Shown here piece after piece: positions 1 through 7,245 of a DNA stretch of 21,630 bases. Positions within the stretch are counted from its first letter, which is position 1, and every line of letters begins with the position of its first letter. A program made the translations under genes and the position numbers. The notes beneath the pieces are model-generated. The model saw only the letters and a list, made by a program, of their open reading frames with translations. It did no database searches and had not been told where the DNA came from. Source of the DNA: Gammaproteobacteria bacterium (GTDB taxonomy: Bacteria; Pseudomonadota; Gammaproteobacteria; HK1); the NCBI GenBank assembly GCA_022822245.1, contig JAJECB010000027.1:1-21630 (forward strand), given 5' to 3'.

Positions 1-18
1 GGCCGGCGCCGGCATGCC

Positions 19-1842
19 TCACCCGTCGCATCGCACCCGCACGTACGATCCCGGAGCCGGCTCGATCGGCCCGAGACCGCCCTCGCCCGGCGCCCGCGCC
101 GCCACCCGGCGCCCCGAACGCCTCGACATCCAGCGGTGCCAGTCCGGCCACCAGGACCCGGGATGCTCCTCCGCCCCCTTCAGCCACTCGTCCAGCGACC
201 GGGGACGCCGGCGGCCCGGGTTGATCCAGTGCTGGTACTTGTTCCGGTCCGGCGGATTGACCACCCCCGCGATGTGTCCCGACCCGGCGAGGACGAAGCG
301 CCGGGGACCGGAGAAGAGGTTCATCGCCTTGTACACCGACGCGGCCGGCGCGATGTGGTCCTGGCGGGACGCCTGGAGGTACACCGGTATGCGAATGTCC
401 CCGAGGTCGATTGGCTCGCCGAGCACCTCGACCCCGCCGGGGGTGGAGAGACGGTTCTCCTGGTACATGCCCCGCAGGTAGTCGAAGAAGAGGCGGGCGG
501 GGAAGCGGGTGGAGTCCGCATTCCAGTACAGGAGGTCGAAGGCGCGGGGCTTCTTGCCCATGAGATAGCTCTCGACCGCGTAGTGCCACACGAGGTCGTT
601 CGAGCGCAGCAGGTTGAAGGCGGCGGCCATGGAGGCCCCGTCGAGGAATCCCTGCCGCTCGACCTCCCCCTCCACGAGCTTGAGGGTCGATGCGTCGGTG
701 AACACGCGAAGCTCGCCGCCTTCCGCGAAATCCACCTGCGCGGCGAAGAAGGTGGCCGCGCGGATCCGGGTCTCGCCGCGCGCACCCATCCAGGCGAGGG
801 CCATCGCGAGCAGCGTGCCGCCGATGCAGTAGCCGATGGCGGTGACTTCCCGCTCCCCCGTCGCCTCCTCGATCGCGTCGAGGGCGGCGAAGATTCCGCC
901 CTGGAGGTAGTCATCGAAGCTCCGGTCGCGATGGCGCTCGTCGGGGTTCACCCACGACACCATGAACACGGTGTAGCCCTGCGCGACGCACCAGGCGACG
1001 AACGAGTTCTGCGGGCGGAGGTCCAGGATGTAGTACTTGTTGATCCAGGGCGGCACGATGAGCAGCGGCCGCTTGTAGACGGTCTGCGTCGCGGGCGCGT
1101 ACTGGATGAGCTGAAGGAGCTCGTTCTGGAACACCACCTCGCCCGGGGTGACCGCGATGTCGGTGCCGATCTCGAACGCATCCGGCGGGACGTGCTCGAC
1201 GGCGAGCGGCCCCTTGCCCCTCGCGAGCGCGGCGGCGAGGTTCTCCGTCCCCTCGCGCAGGTTCTCCCCGCGCCGCTCCTTCGTCTCGCGAATCACGGCC
1301 GGGTTGGTGAGGGCGAAGTTGGTGGGAGACAGCGCGTCGACGATCTGGCGGCTGACGAAGTCCACCTTCTGCGCGGTGTCGTCGTCGAGCCCGTCGATGC
1401 TCTCCACCATGCGCTTCGCCCAGGCCGCGTTCAGCAGGTAGGCCTGCTTGATGTAGTCGAATACCGGGTTCTCCCTCCACTCGGGGTCGCGGAACCGCTG
1501 GTCCTCGGGCGCGGGCTCGGCCACCGGCGCGGCGGGCGGCACCTGATTGAGCAGGCGGGCGGTGGTGCCCATCCACAGGCGCTGGTAGTCCTGCCAGAGC
1601 TGCATCTGGGCCTCGACCATCCGCGCCGGATCGAAACGGACCCGGCCGGCGAGGTCCTCCATCGCTTCGACGGCCCCCCCGGCCGCGCTCCCGGTGCCGC
1701 TCGCCCACGCCCCGGCCAAGTCGGCCATCATCCGCTGGAGCTGCTCGGCGAACGGGTTCCCGCCGTCCCGGGCGGGGCCGTCCGGTCCGGTCCGTGTGCC
1801 GGCGGCGGCGTCGGGGCGCTCGTCATCGCGTCGATTCGACAT
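19..1842 (-). CDS. phaC: class I polyhydroxyalkanoate synthase
   Basis: Polymerises (R)-3-hydroxyacyl-CoA, typically 3-hydroxybutyryl-CoA, into PHA on the surface of cytoplasmic granules. The 607-residue length fits class I synthases. The alpha/beta-hydrolase triad is visible: nucleophile Cys339 in the lipase-like box GYCIGG, Asp495 in RQDHIAP and His523 in SGHIAGVVNPP. The N-terminal PhaC_N part (about 80-280) includes PPWINKYYILDL, and the C-terminus carries the usual PGSWWPDW and IEPAPGSYV motifs, so the protein is complete. The ATG is preceded by a modest GGAG. It lies 66 nt downstream of the phasin gene on the same strand, which suggests cotranscription from the phasin promoter. No phaA or phaB is in the window, so monomer supply is encoded elsewhere. 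Confidence 0.97.
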   Translation of the reverse strand: MSNRRDDERPDAAAGTRTGPDGPARDGGNPFAEQLQRMMADLAGAWASGTGSAAGGAVEAMEDLAGRVRFDPARMVEAQMQLWQDYQRLWMGTTARLLNQVPPAAPVAEPAPEDQRFRDPEWRENPVFDYIKQAYLLNAAWAKRMVESIDGLDDDTAQKVDFVSRQIVDALSPTNFALTNPAVIRETKERRGENLREGTENLAAALARGKGPLAVEHVPPDAFEIGTDIAVTPGEVVFQNELLQLIQYAPATQTVYKRPLLIVPPWINKYYILDLRPQNSFVAWCVAQGYTVFMVSWVNPDERHRDRSFDDYLQGGIFAALDAIEEATGEREVTAIGYCIGGTLLAMALAWMGARGETRIRAATFFAAQVDFAEGGELRVFTDASTLKLVEGEVERQGFLDGASMAAAFNLLRSNDLVWHYAVESYLMGKKPRAFDLLYWNADSTRFPARLFFDYLRGMYQENRLSTPGGVEVLGEPIDLGDIRIPVYLQASRQDHIAPAASVYKAMNLFSGPRRFVLAGSGHIAGVVNPPDRNKYQHWINPGRRRPRSLDEWLKGAEEHPGSWWPDWHRWMSRRSGRRVAARAPGEGGLGPIEPAPGSYVRVRCDG

Positions 1843-1908
1843 GGTTGGTGGACTCCGGCGGGGAGGAACGGCCCCGCCCTTGCCTTCCGCGACCGGCTCC
1901 AGGAACCG

Positions 1909-2430
1909 CTACGACGCCTGCACGGTGTCCTCGACCCGCGCCTTGAGCGGATCCGCGCACCGGGTGGAGGTATCGGTAACGATGCGGGCGAACTCCGAAG
2001 CCTGCGCGAGACCGAGGTTCATCATACGGGTGGCCGAATCGATCTGCACGGTGAGCCACTCGTCCATCGTCTTCGCCGCCAGGGTCCGGCCGACGGCCTC
2101 GATGCCCGCGTCCGCATTGGCGCGCGTGAACTCGATCGCCTTCTCCATGCAGGTCTCCATGCCCGCGATGGCCGCCTCGGAGGTGGCGGAGAGGGCGGAG
2201 GCGTTCTCGCTGGTGCCGTTCCCCATCTTCTCGCGCAGTGCGCGGGCGGCCTCGAGCTGCACGGTGCTCGCCGCGGCCGCCCCGCGGCACGCGCGGACCG
2301 TGGCCTCCGCGGTCATGCGCATGGTCCGCTCGAAGGCATCGCGGCCGAGCGCGGCCATGCTCTCGAGGGTCTCCGGACCGGCCGTCCCGAAGGCCGACTG
2401 CGTGGTCCCGGTCTTCACACTTGCGTCCAT
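1909..2430 (-). CDS. phaP: phasin family protein
   Basis: Small amphipathic granule-coat protein expected to cover PHA granules and limit coalescence. The 173 residues are almost wholly alpha-helical in composition, rich in Ala, Glu, Met and Thr, with no signal peptide or membrane segment, as expected of phasins. The start at 2430 (MDASVKTG) was chosen because GAGGAG stands 8 nt upstream. The open frame continues further upstream, but that stretch crosses the promoter and operator and is not coding. It is the first gene of a probable phaP-phaC unit and diverges from phaR. The family call rests on composition, length and position beside phaC; the exact phasin subfamily is uncertain. Confidence 0.85.
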   Translation of the reverse strand: MDASVKTGTTQSAFGTAGPETLESMAALGRDAFERTMRMTAEATVRACRGAAAASTVQLEAARALREKMGNGTSENASALSATSEAAIAGMETCMEKAIEFTRANADAGIEAVGRTLAAKTMDEWLTVQIDSATRMMNLGLAQASEFARIVTDTSTRCADPLKARVEDTVQAS

Positions 2431-2488
2431 CTTCGATTCTCCTCGTGCGTAGCTCATCACGCCGCCCGCGGGATGCGGGTCGGCAGAA

Positions 2489-2505
2489 ATTTTGCAACGC
2501 AAAAT
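2489..2505. promoter_or_regulatory. perfect palindrome, probable PhaR operator
   Basis: ATTTTGC-AAC-GCAAAAT is a perfect 7+3+7 inverted repeat. It overlaps the downstream edge of the phasin -10 hexamer and spans the expected transcription start. PhaR repressors are known to bind TGC-rich dyads near phasin and phaR promoters and to leave them when PHA is present. The assignment to PhaR is an inference from the half-site, the position and the adjacent phaR gene. Confidence 0.75.
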
Positions 2506-2531
2506 AATAGGGCCGGAATTCCTCGTGTCAA
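2504..2531 (-). promoter_or_regulatory. sigma70-type promoter of phasin-phaC
   Basis: On the minus strand TTGACA (2531-2526), a 16-nt spacer and TATTAT (2509-2504) match the consensus at 11 of 12 positions. The -10 abuts and overlaps by 2 bp the palindrome at 2489-2505. The 5' leader to the phasin ATG would be about 65 nt. In such GC-rich DNA this is an unusually strong promoter, suited to an abundant granule protein. Confidence 0.8.
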
Positions 2532-2586
2532 CCCCTTGACGGCTCGGCGCCTTCCGCGCTCGCGAAAGAGACCGCATTCACACTCC

Positions 2587-2615
2587 TTGACTCGAATAAT
2601 ATCCGTATGTTGTAT
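2587..2615 (+). promoter_or_regulatory. possible phaR promoter
   Basis: TTGACT (2587-2592), a 17-nt spacer and TTGTAT (2610-2615) lie in a locally AT-rich stretch upstream of phaR. The -35 is good and the -10 weak. A second option is TTGCAT (2680-2685) with a 17-nt spacer and TACAAC, which would overlap the TTTTGC site at 2677. I cannot choose between them from sequence. Confidence 0.35.
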
Positions 2616-2676
2616 ATCGTCCGAGGGGTCGGACAAAGGGCCGTCATCGGTCCCGGACGATGGTCGGCGGACGATC

Positions 2677-2688
2677 TTTTGCATTGCA
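2677..2688. promoter_or_regulatory. second TTTTGC-N3-GCA site, possible PhaR autoregulatory operator
   Basis: TTTTGC-ATT-GCA repeats the core of the palindrome at 2489-2505 (TTTTGC-N3-GCA), with an imperfect right arm. It lies 61 nt before the phaR start codon. PhaR proteins are known to repress their own genes, so a weaker autoregulatory site is plausible. Confidence 0.55.
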
Positions 2689-2748
2689 TAGCCGGATCGG
2701 GTACAACCCGCGCATGGCCCGCTCGTCGCCCGAACTCGGAAGCGTCCC

Positions 2749-3405
2749 GTGAGCCCGGAATCCGCCGCGCGAGGGTCCGGCGCGCCCGCCGTCATCCGCA
2801 AGTACGCGAACCGGCGGCTGTACAACACCGCGACCGGCCAGTTCGTCACCCTCGCCGACCTGCATGAGATGATCCGGCACGGAGAGGACTTCGTGGTGCG
2901 GGAGGCGAAGACGGACCGCGACATCACCGCGTGGGTCCTCGCCCAGATCGTCGCCGAGGAGGCGGGCCGGGGAAACAACCTTCTGTCCCTCGGCTACCTG
3001 CGCCGGCTCCTCCGCTTCTACCACGAGGGTCTCGGCGAGCACCTGTCCGCCTACCTCGAGAGCAGCATGGAGCTGTTCGCGGCGAATCAGCGCGATCTCG
3101 TCCGGAACCTGTCGAACCCCTTCGATCCGGTCGGCGCACTTGCCACGTTCCGCGAGCTCGGCGAGCGCAACGCCGAGTACTTCTCGCGCCTCGTCCGGTC
3201 CGCGACGGGTGGGAGCGGCGAGCCGGGCGACCCACTGGAGCCGAAAGAGCCCGAGCCTCCCGCGGCCACCGGGCCGGAGCCGCCCACCGAGGAGCGGGAG
3301 GCCGCTCCCGCGGCCTCCCCGGGGGACGAAATCCGGGCCCTGCGGGCGCAGCTCGTCGCCATCCAGCATCGTCTCGAGGCCATCGAGCGACAGCGGGACG
3401 ACTGA
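2749..3405 (+). CDS. phaR: PHA synthesis repressor PhaR
   Basis: DNA- and PHA-binding repressor that couples phasin production to the presence of polymer. Residues about 14-70, starting VIRKYANRRLYNTATGQFVT, carry the highly conserved PHB/PHA accumulation regulator DNA-binding domain. The following segment (about 75-140, with LRRLLRFYHEGLGEHL and FDPVG) matches the PHB_acc region. The tail is a Pro/Glu-rich linker and a short terminal helix (EIRALRAQLVAIQHRLEAIE) that could oligomerise. The start is GTG at 2749, with GGAAG upstream; the nearby ATG at 2714 is out of frame. It diverges from phaP-phaC and converges with the SDR gene. Confidence 0.95.
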   Translation: MSPESAARGSGAPAVIRKYANRRLYNTATGQFVTLADLHEMIRHGEDFVVREAKTDRDITAWVLAQIVAEEAGRGNNLLSLGYLRRLLRFYHEGLGEHLSAYLESSMELFAANQRDLVRNLSNPFDPVGALATFRELGERNAEYFSRLVRSATGGSGEPGDPLEPKEPEPPAATGPEPPTEEREAAPAASPGDEIRALRAQLVAIQHRLEAIERQRDD

Positions 3406-3420
3406 TCCCCCGCCCCGCGG

Positions 3421-3455
3421 CTCCGTGCCACCGGAGACGGACGCGGTTCGCCGCG
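3421..3455. terminator. two small GC hairpins between convergent phaR and SDR genes
   Basis: CTCCG-N6-CGGAG (3421-3436) is followed by CGCGG-TTCG-CCGCG (3442-3455), a 5-bp stem closed by a UUCG-type tetraloop. They occupy the 61-nt gap between convergent stop codons, where a terminator is expected. There is no T-tract, and short stems are common in this GC-rich DNA. Confidence 0.3.
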
Positions 3456-3466
3456 CGCGGCGTTCC

Positions 3467-4456
3467 TCAGGTCGCGGGGCCGGAATCGGACGGGTAGACG
3501 AGGGGGTCGGCGATGCTCCAGTCGAGCGGCTCCTCGCGCACGTCCAGGTGGACCTGCGACCACGCGAGCCGCACCGCCGCCGGCTCGCCTTCCACCAGCA
3601 GCTCGAAGCTCCCGAGGTCGAGCTCCGGGGCCGGCCTCGAAAGGAGCCGGGTGACGGCCCGGGCCGCCTCGAAGGGCTCGAGCATCCGGGACTGCCAGCG
3701 CCCGAACACCTTCGGGTTGTCCGCGTACTCCTCGGTCATCCCGGTCCGCACGAACGGCAGCATGAGACAGCAGGCGTTGACGAGCCCCGACGACCGCCCG
3801 AGGTTGACCCGGAGCACCCGGGGAAGGGGCAGGACCGCCCAGTTCGCGATGACGTAGCCGGGGACCGCGGCCCCGGGGTCGATGGCCTGGCGGGAGGAAA
3901 CGTAGACGAGCGTCAGCGGGCGGTCGTGGTAGACCGCCTCGCCGGCCCAGAGGTGGGTCATGGCGACGAAGCCGTCGATCTTCGTGTCGAGGACGGTCCG
4001 CGACTCCTCGAGGTGGTCGATGAAGCTCTGGCGCACCCGCGCCCGGCGCTCCGCCCGGCTTTCCCCCTCGCGCTCCGGCAGGGCGCGTCCGAAACGGTAC
4101 CCCTTCTCGGTGAGCCCCGAGTTGCAGATGACGAGGTCCGGCCCGCCTCCGTCCATCTGGTCGACGACGTAGCCCCGCGAGGCCCAGAGGTCGCGCATGT
4201 TGGTGACGTCGGCCTGGAGGGCGAACGCCTTCACCCCGTGCTCGCGCAGCTTCGCGACGAGGTCGAAGCCGTCCCGGTAGCTCCGGTGAAAATGGACCCC
4301 CACCACCGAAGCCCCGTTCATGGCCGCCGCAAGGGCGAAGGCCTGCCCGATGCCGCCGTCGCGTCCCGAGCCCGTGATGAGCACCCGCTTGCCGGCGAAG
4401 GCGCCCCGGGAGGACTCCGGGAACCGGAAGTTGTCGATCGGTGCGGTGAATGCCAT
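3467..4456 (-). CDS. SDR-family oxidoreductase with altered active site
   Basis: A 329-residue short-chain dehydrogenase/reductase with a Rossmann fold. The nucleotide-binding motif is TGSGRDGGIG (28-37) and the NNAG-like motif is CNSG (111-114). The catalytic Ser (187 or 188) is followed at normal spacing by Tyr201, but the usual lysine of YxxxK is Asn205 (YVIAN). This points to a divergent or non-standard member, so substrate and even catalysis are open. The start at 4456 has a strong AGAGGAGGG just upstream; the longer frame to 4594 runs antiparallel into vapC and is rejected. It lies 19 nt after vapC on the same strand and may be cotranscribed with the toxin-antitoxin pair. Proximity to phaC hints at acyl-CoA or PHA metabolism, but this is not the canonical phaB. 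Confidence 0.85.
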   Translation of the reverse strand: MAFTAPIDNFRFPESSRGAFAGKRVLITGSGRDGGIGQAFALAAAMNGASVVGVHFHRSYRDGFDLVAKLREHGVKAFALQADVTNMRDLWASRGYVVDQMDGGGPDLVICNSGLTEKGYRFGRALPEREGESRAERRARVRQSFIDHLEESRTVLDTKIDGFVAMTHLWAGEAVYHDRPLTLVYVSSRQAIDPGAAVPGYVIANWAVLPLPRVLRVNLGRSSGLVNACCLMLPFVRTGMTEEYADNPKVFGRWQSRMLEPFEAARAVTRLLSRPAPELDLGSFELLVEGEPAAVRLAWSQVHLDVREEPLDWSIADPLVYPSDSGPAT

Positions 4457-4475
4457 GCGTTGCCCTCCTCTTCTT

Positions 4476-4904
4476 TCAATTTGCCGGCACGACCTGGAAG
4501 CCGAGCTCGATAGCATTGCGGCGGATACGATCGTCCAGCGACAAGAGGTGCAGTTCGGACACAAGACTACGTACTGCCAGGGCGGTGGCGACATGAATTG
4601 CGTCCAACGTCCTCAGCGGTTCGCGGGGGAAAGGCCGCCGCGCCCTCTCCGCCATCTCACCGTCAATCGCGAACACGGCCCAGTGCTCGGCCGCCGTTGC
4701 GAGAAGCGTGCGTCTCCGGAGCGCGTCCGCCTCGCTCAGTTCACCCAGCGCCGAAGCGCGATGAAGGACCCGGTCGCACTCGATCAAGGTCAGGTCGGAC
4801 GTCACCACGAGCTCCGCCGCGGAGAGCCGCGCCTGCACATCTTCTCCGCCCTCGTCGTCGAGCAGCCAAGCCAGAACAGCGCTGGATTCGGTGTAGAGGT
4901 TCAG
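4476..4904 (-). CDS. PIN-domain (VapC-type) ribonuclease toxin
   Basis: Probable endoribonuclease toxin, 142 residues if read from CTG at 4904. Acidic PIN residues are visible: Glu6 (TESSAV, in the usual Asp position), Glu42 (LIECDR), Asp101 (LDAIHVATA) and Asp124/125 (SLDDRI). The first beta-strand NLYTESSAVLAWLL is in frame only upstream of any standard start: the first ATG/GTG/TTG is GTG at 4838, which would delete 22 residues including the first catalytic acid. The frame is closed by TGA at 4920-4922, and between it and NLY only ACG and CTG are near-cognate starts. CTG at 4904 forms CTGA with the antitoxin stop, the place where ATGA is normally found. Either translation starts at CTG by coupling or the toxin is crippled. 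Confidence 0.85.
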   Translation of the reverse strand: MNLYTESSAVLAWLLDDEGGEDVQARLSAAELVVTSDLTLIECDRVLHRASALGELSEADALRRRTLLATAAEHWAVFAIDGEMAERARRPFPREPLRTLDAIHVATALAVRSLVSELHLLSLDDRIRRNAIELGFQVVPAN

Positions 4905-5191
4905 CGTTCGTCCCGCTCTTCATCGAGCAGACGCCGCGCGGTGCCGGGGGGGAGCGACGAAGGGAGGGACGGATACAGGCCCGGATGGTTGGGAGCACCC
5001 AGTCGCACCTTTCCCGCACGGGCGCGGCGCTCCAGCTCCGGATACGCGGAGATATGGGAGGCACTCGAGGGCTGGCGCAGCTCTGCCACGGGTTCACCCC
5101 GATCCGTGACCAGGACCTCCTCGCCGCGGCGAACCATCCGGAGATACTCGCTCAGGCGATTCTTGAGCTCGCGTACGCCGACGGAGACCAT
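4901..5191 (-). CDS. Phd/YefM-family antitoxin
   Basis: A 96-residue antitoxin expected to neutralise the overlapping PIN toxin and repress its own promoter. The N-terminal half VGVRELKNRLSEYLRMVRRG, then EEVLVTDRGEPVAEL, is the typical prevent-host-death DNA-binding fold. The C-terminal half is Pro/Arg-rich and probably disordered until it binds toxin. The ATG at 5191 was chosen because the conserved fold begins there and a promoter ends immediately upstream; the longer frame to 5329 would cross that promoter. No convincing ribosome-binding site is seen, which fits leaderless translation. The stop overlaps the first codon of the toxin. Confidence 0.9.
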   Translation of the reverse strand: MVSVGVRELKNRLSEYLRMVRRGEEVLVTDRGEPVAELRQPSSASHISAYPELERRARAGKVRLGAPNHPGLYPSLPSSLPPGTARRLLDEERDER

Positions 5192-5198
5192 GGTTCGA

Positions 5199-5227
5199 AA
5201 TGTAGCCTCATGTCGCCACATCGTCAA
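5199..5227 (-). promoter_or_regulatory. toxin-antitoxin promoter with embedded repeat operator
   Basis: Minus strand TTGACG (5227-5222), a 17-nt spacer and TACATT (5204-5199). The -10 ends 7 nt before the antitoxin ATG, so transcription would begin at or next to the start codon. The spacer contains the dyad ATGT-GGCG-ACAT. From 5221 to 5200 the sequence also repeats with a 10-bp period (10 of 12 positions match), which suits cooperative Phd-type binding on one helix face. Confidence 0.65.
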
Positions 5228-5412
5228 CGCGCACGCTGCCGACGTCTCGCCCGGAAGATCCGTCCCCATCGGGCGTTTCCCGCAATTCGACGAATTCTCG
5301 AGTCCGGGGAGATGACTCGCGTCCCGCACCGCGGCAGTCCCGCGGGCTCGGGGGATGCGGGTAGAATCGCGGCCGCACCCGAACCGCGCGGACCGCCCCG
5401 CGCCCCCAGCCC

Positions 5413-6366
5413 GTGACCCTCGCCGTCGCCATCCAGATGGACCACGTGAACGGTGTCGACATCGACGCCGACAGCACGTTCGCGCTCGCCCTCGAGGCGC
5501 AGCGCCGCGGGCATTCCCTCTACCACTACCTTCCCTCCGACCTCAGCTTCCGCGAGCGGCGCCTCACCGCGCACGCCCAGCCCCTCGAAGTGCGGCGGGA
5601 ACGGGGCGTGCACGCGACCCTCGGCGACTTCGAGGCGGTGGACCTCGCGGACTTCGACGTGGTGCTGATGCGCCAGGACCCGCCTTTCGACCTCGCCTAC
5701 ATCACCGCCACCCACCTCCTCGAGCACATCCACCCCGCGACCCTCGTCGTCAACGACCCGGTGAGCGTCCGGAACGCGCCCGAGAAGCTGTTCGCGACCC
5801 ACTTTCCGGAGCTCATGCCGCCGACCCTCATCACGAACCGGGCGGATGACATCCACGCCTTCCGCCGCGAGCACCGCGACATCATCGTGAAGCCCCTGCA
5901 CGGCAACGGAGGGGCGGGGGTCTTCCACCTCCGGCCGGGCGACGAGAACCTGAACGCGCTCCTCGAGATGTTCGGCGAGCTCTGGGCGCGCGAGCCGATG
6001 ATGGTGCAGCGCTACCTCCCGGAGGTGCAGGAGGGCGACAAGCGCATCATCCTTGTCGACGGGGAGGCGGCGGGCGCCGTAGCCCGGATGCCCGCCGCCG
6101 GTGAGGCGCGCGCGAACTTCCACGCCGGCGGGACCGCACGCAAGACCGAGCTCACCGGGCGCGATCACGAGATCTGCGAGGCGCTCGGCCCGGTGCTCCG
6201 CGAGCGCGGGCTCGTCTTCGTCGGGATCGACGTGATCGGCGATTGGCTCACCGAGATCAACGTGACCTCCCCGACCGGGATCCAGGAGATCGACCGGCTG
6301 GACGGGATCCGCATCGAGGCCGCCATCTGGGATGCGATCGAAGGCCGCCGGGCGGAGCGCGCCTGA
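5413..6366 (+). CDS. gshB: glutathione synthetase
   Basis: ATP-grasp ligase joining gamma-glutamylcysteine and glycine, the last step of glutathione synthesis, in the cytoplasm. At 317 residues it is of normal length. It has the N-terminal domain ([24 protein letters not shown]), the ATP-grasp core ([33 protein letters not shown]) and the metal-binding [15 protein letters not shown] near the C-terminus. The sequence is of the alphaproteobacterial type. The start is GTG at 5413, chosen because family similarity begins there, although the ribosome-binding site is weak. It diverges from the toxin-antitoxin pair and is followed 148 nt later by the NUDIX gene. Confidence 0.96.
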   Translation: MTLAVAIQMDHVNGVDIDADSTFALALEAQRRGHSLYHYLPSDLSFRERRLTAHAQPLEVRRERGVHATLGDFEAVDLADFDVVLMRQDPPFDLAYITATHLLEHIHPATLVVNDPVSVRNAPEKLFATHFPELMPPTLITNRADDIHAFRREHRDIIVKPLHGNGGAGVFHLRPGDENLNALLEMFGELWAREPMMVQRYLPEVQEGDKRIILVDGEAAGAVARMPAAGEARANFHAGGTARKTELTGRDHEICEALGPVLRERGLVFVGIDVIGDWLTEINVTSPTGIQEIDRLDGIRIEAAIWDAIEGRRAERA

Positions 6367-6426
6367 ACGCCCCGGGCGCCCCGCGCGACTGCCGACGCGA
6401 CCGCCCTCCGGCTCCTCGTCCACGCA

Positions 6427-6502
6427 AGTCCGGTCCCACCGAGTCAACAGGTCTCGCCGAGCCAGCCTGATCCCACCGCGCCAGTCCGATCCCACCGAAC
6501 CA
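6427..6502 (+). repeat. three degenerate copies of a ~20-bp direct repeat
   Basis: The core GATCCCACCG (first copy GGTCCCACCG) occurs at about 6431, 6469 and 6488, each with related flanks (AGTCCG before, CGAGTCA, CGCGCCA or CGAACCA after). The copies lie between gshB and the NUDIX gene, just before the proposed TTG start. Their function is unknown. Confidence 0.5.
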
Positions 6503-6514
6503 CGAAACCCTGCA

Positions 6515-7141
6515 TTGCTCACCGTCGAAGAAATCCGCTCCGCCCTCGGGCGACGGCGCCCGGCCGAGCCCGCCTCCCCGTTCACCGCGGAGTGGCGGAA
6601 CGCCTCGGTCGCAATGACGCTCGCGGGCGAGGGCGACGGGCTCGAGGCCTGCTTCATCCTGCGCACGGTGCGGGATGGGGACCCCTGGTCCGGCCAGGTC
6701 GCGTTCCCGGGCGGGCGGGCCGAGCCCGGCGACCCGGACGCGGCGGCGGTGGCGGAGCGCGAGACCTTCGAGGAGATCGGGCTTCGCCTCACCCGCGACC
6801 AGTGCCTGGGCGCCCTCCCCGCCCAGCCCCTGTACCGGATCGGACCCCGCGGGTCGCTCTCGCCCTTCGTGTACCACCTGGGACCGGACTTCCGCCGCGG
6901 GGGAGCGACGGGCTGGCGGGCGACCCTGAACCACGAGGTGACGGAGGCGTTCTGGGTGCCGCTCCGCCACCTGTTCGACCCCGGCACGGCGACGAGCATC
7001 GAGTGGGAGCGCCCCGGGCGGCCGGAGACGGTGCACCCCGGCATCGACTTCGAGGGCCACGTGATCTGGGGCCTCACCCTGCGGGTGCTCGGCAGTTTCG
7101 CGGACCTGGTCGGGAAGCGCCTCCCCGCCCTCGATCCCTGA
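6515..7141 (+). CDS. NUDIX hydrolase, CoA diphosphatase (NudL)-like
   Basis: Predicted Mg2+-dependent pyrophosphohydrolase, probably acting on CoA or acyl-CoA. From TTG at 6515 it is 208 residues. The CoA-pyrophosphatase signature GQVAFPGGR lies at about 60-68. It is followed by the NUDIX box with Asp at the first acidic position and REtfEEIG at about 82-89, in the spacing seen in NudL/YeaB proteins. The usual His before GQVAFPGG is Trp-Ser here. The start is uncertain: the frame is open back to 6332, inside gshB, but the upstream stretch is low-complexity and repeat-bearing, and TTG has no clear ribosome-binding site. Its neighbour is another CoA-thioester enzyme. Confidence 0.88.
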   Translation: MLTVEEIRSALGRRRPAEPASPFTAEWRNASVAMTLAGEGDGLEACFILRTVRDGDPWSGQVAFPGGRAEPGDPDAAAVAERETFEEIGLRLTRDQCLGALPAQPLYRIGPRGSLSPFVYHLGPDFRRGGATGWRATLNHEVTEAFWVPLRHLFDPGTATSIEWERPGRPETVHPGIDFEGHVIWGLTLRVLGSFADLVGKRLPALDP

Positions 7142-7245
7142 CGGGATACGGGGCGCGGCGCCCGGCCCCGACCCGGTTCGCATCCGCACCCGCGCCCGGC
7201 TCCGCTCGACCAAGACCTCCGAACTCGCAAGACGGGAGCTCCGCC

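Noticed and set aside
2..13. 12-bp palindrome GCCGGCGCCGGC after phaC as a terminator
   Set aside because: Too short and at the window edge, and such GC palindromes are expected by chance in this composition.
2431..2577. Upstream extension of the phasin to 222 residues
   Set aside because: It would run through the promoter and the 17-bp palindrome; a proper ribosome-binding site serves the ATG at 2430.
136..2691. Very long plus-strand open frame (851 codons) opposite phaC and phasin
   Set aside because: Antisense shadow of phaC and the phasin in GC-rich DNA: no family features, Arg/Gly/Pro-rich, and it also crosses the promoter region.
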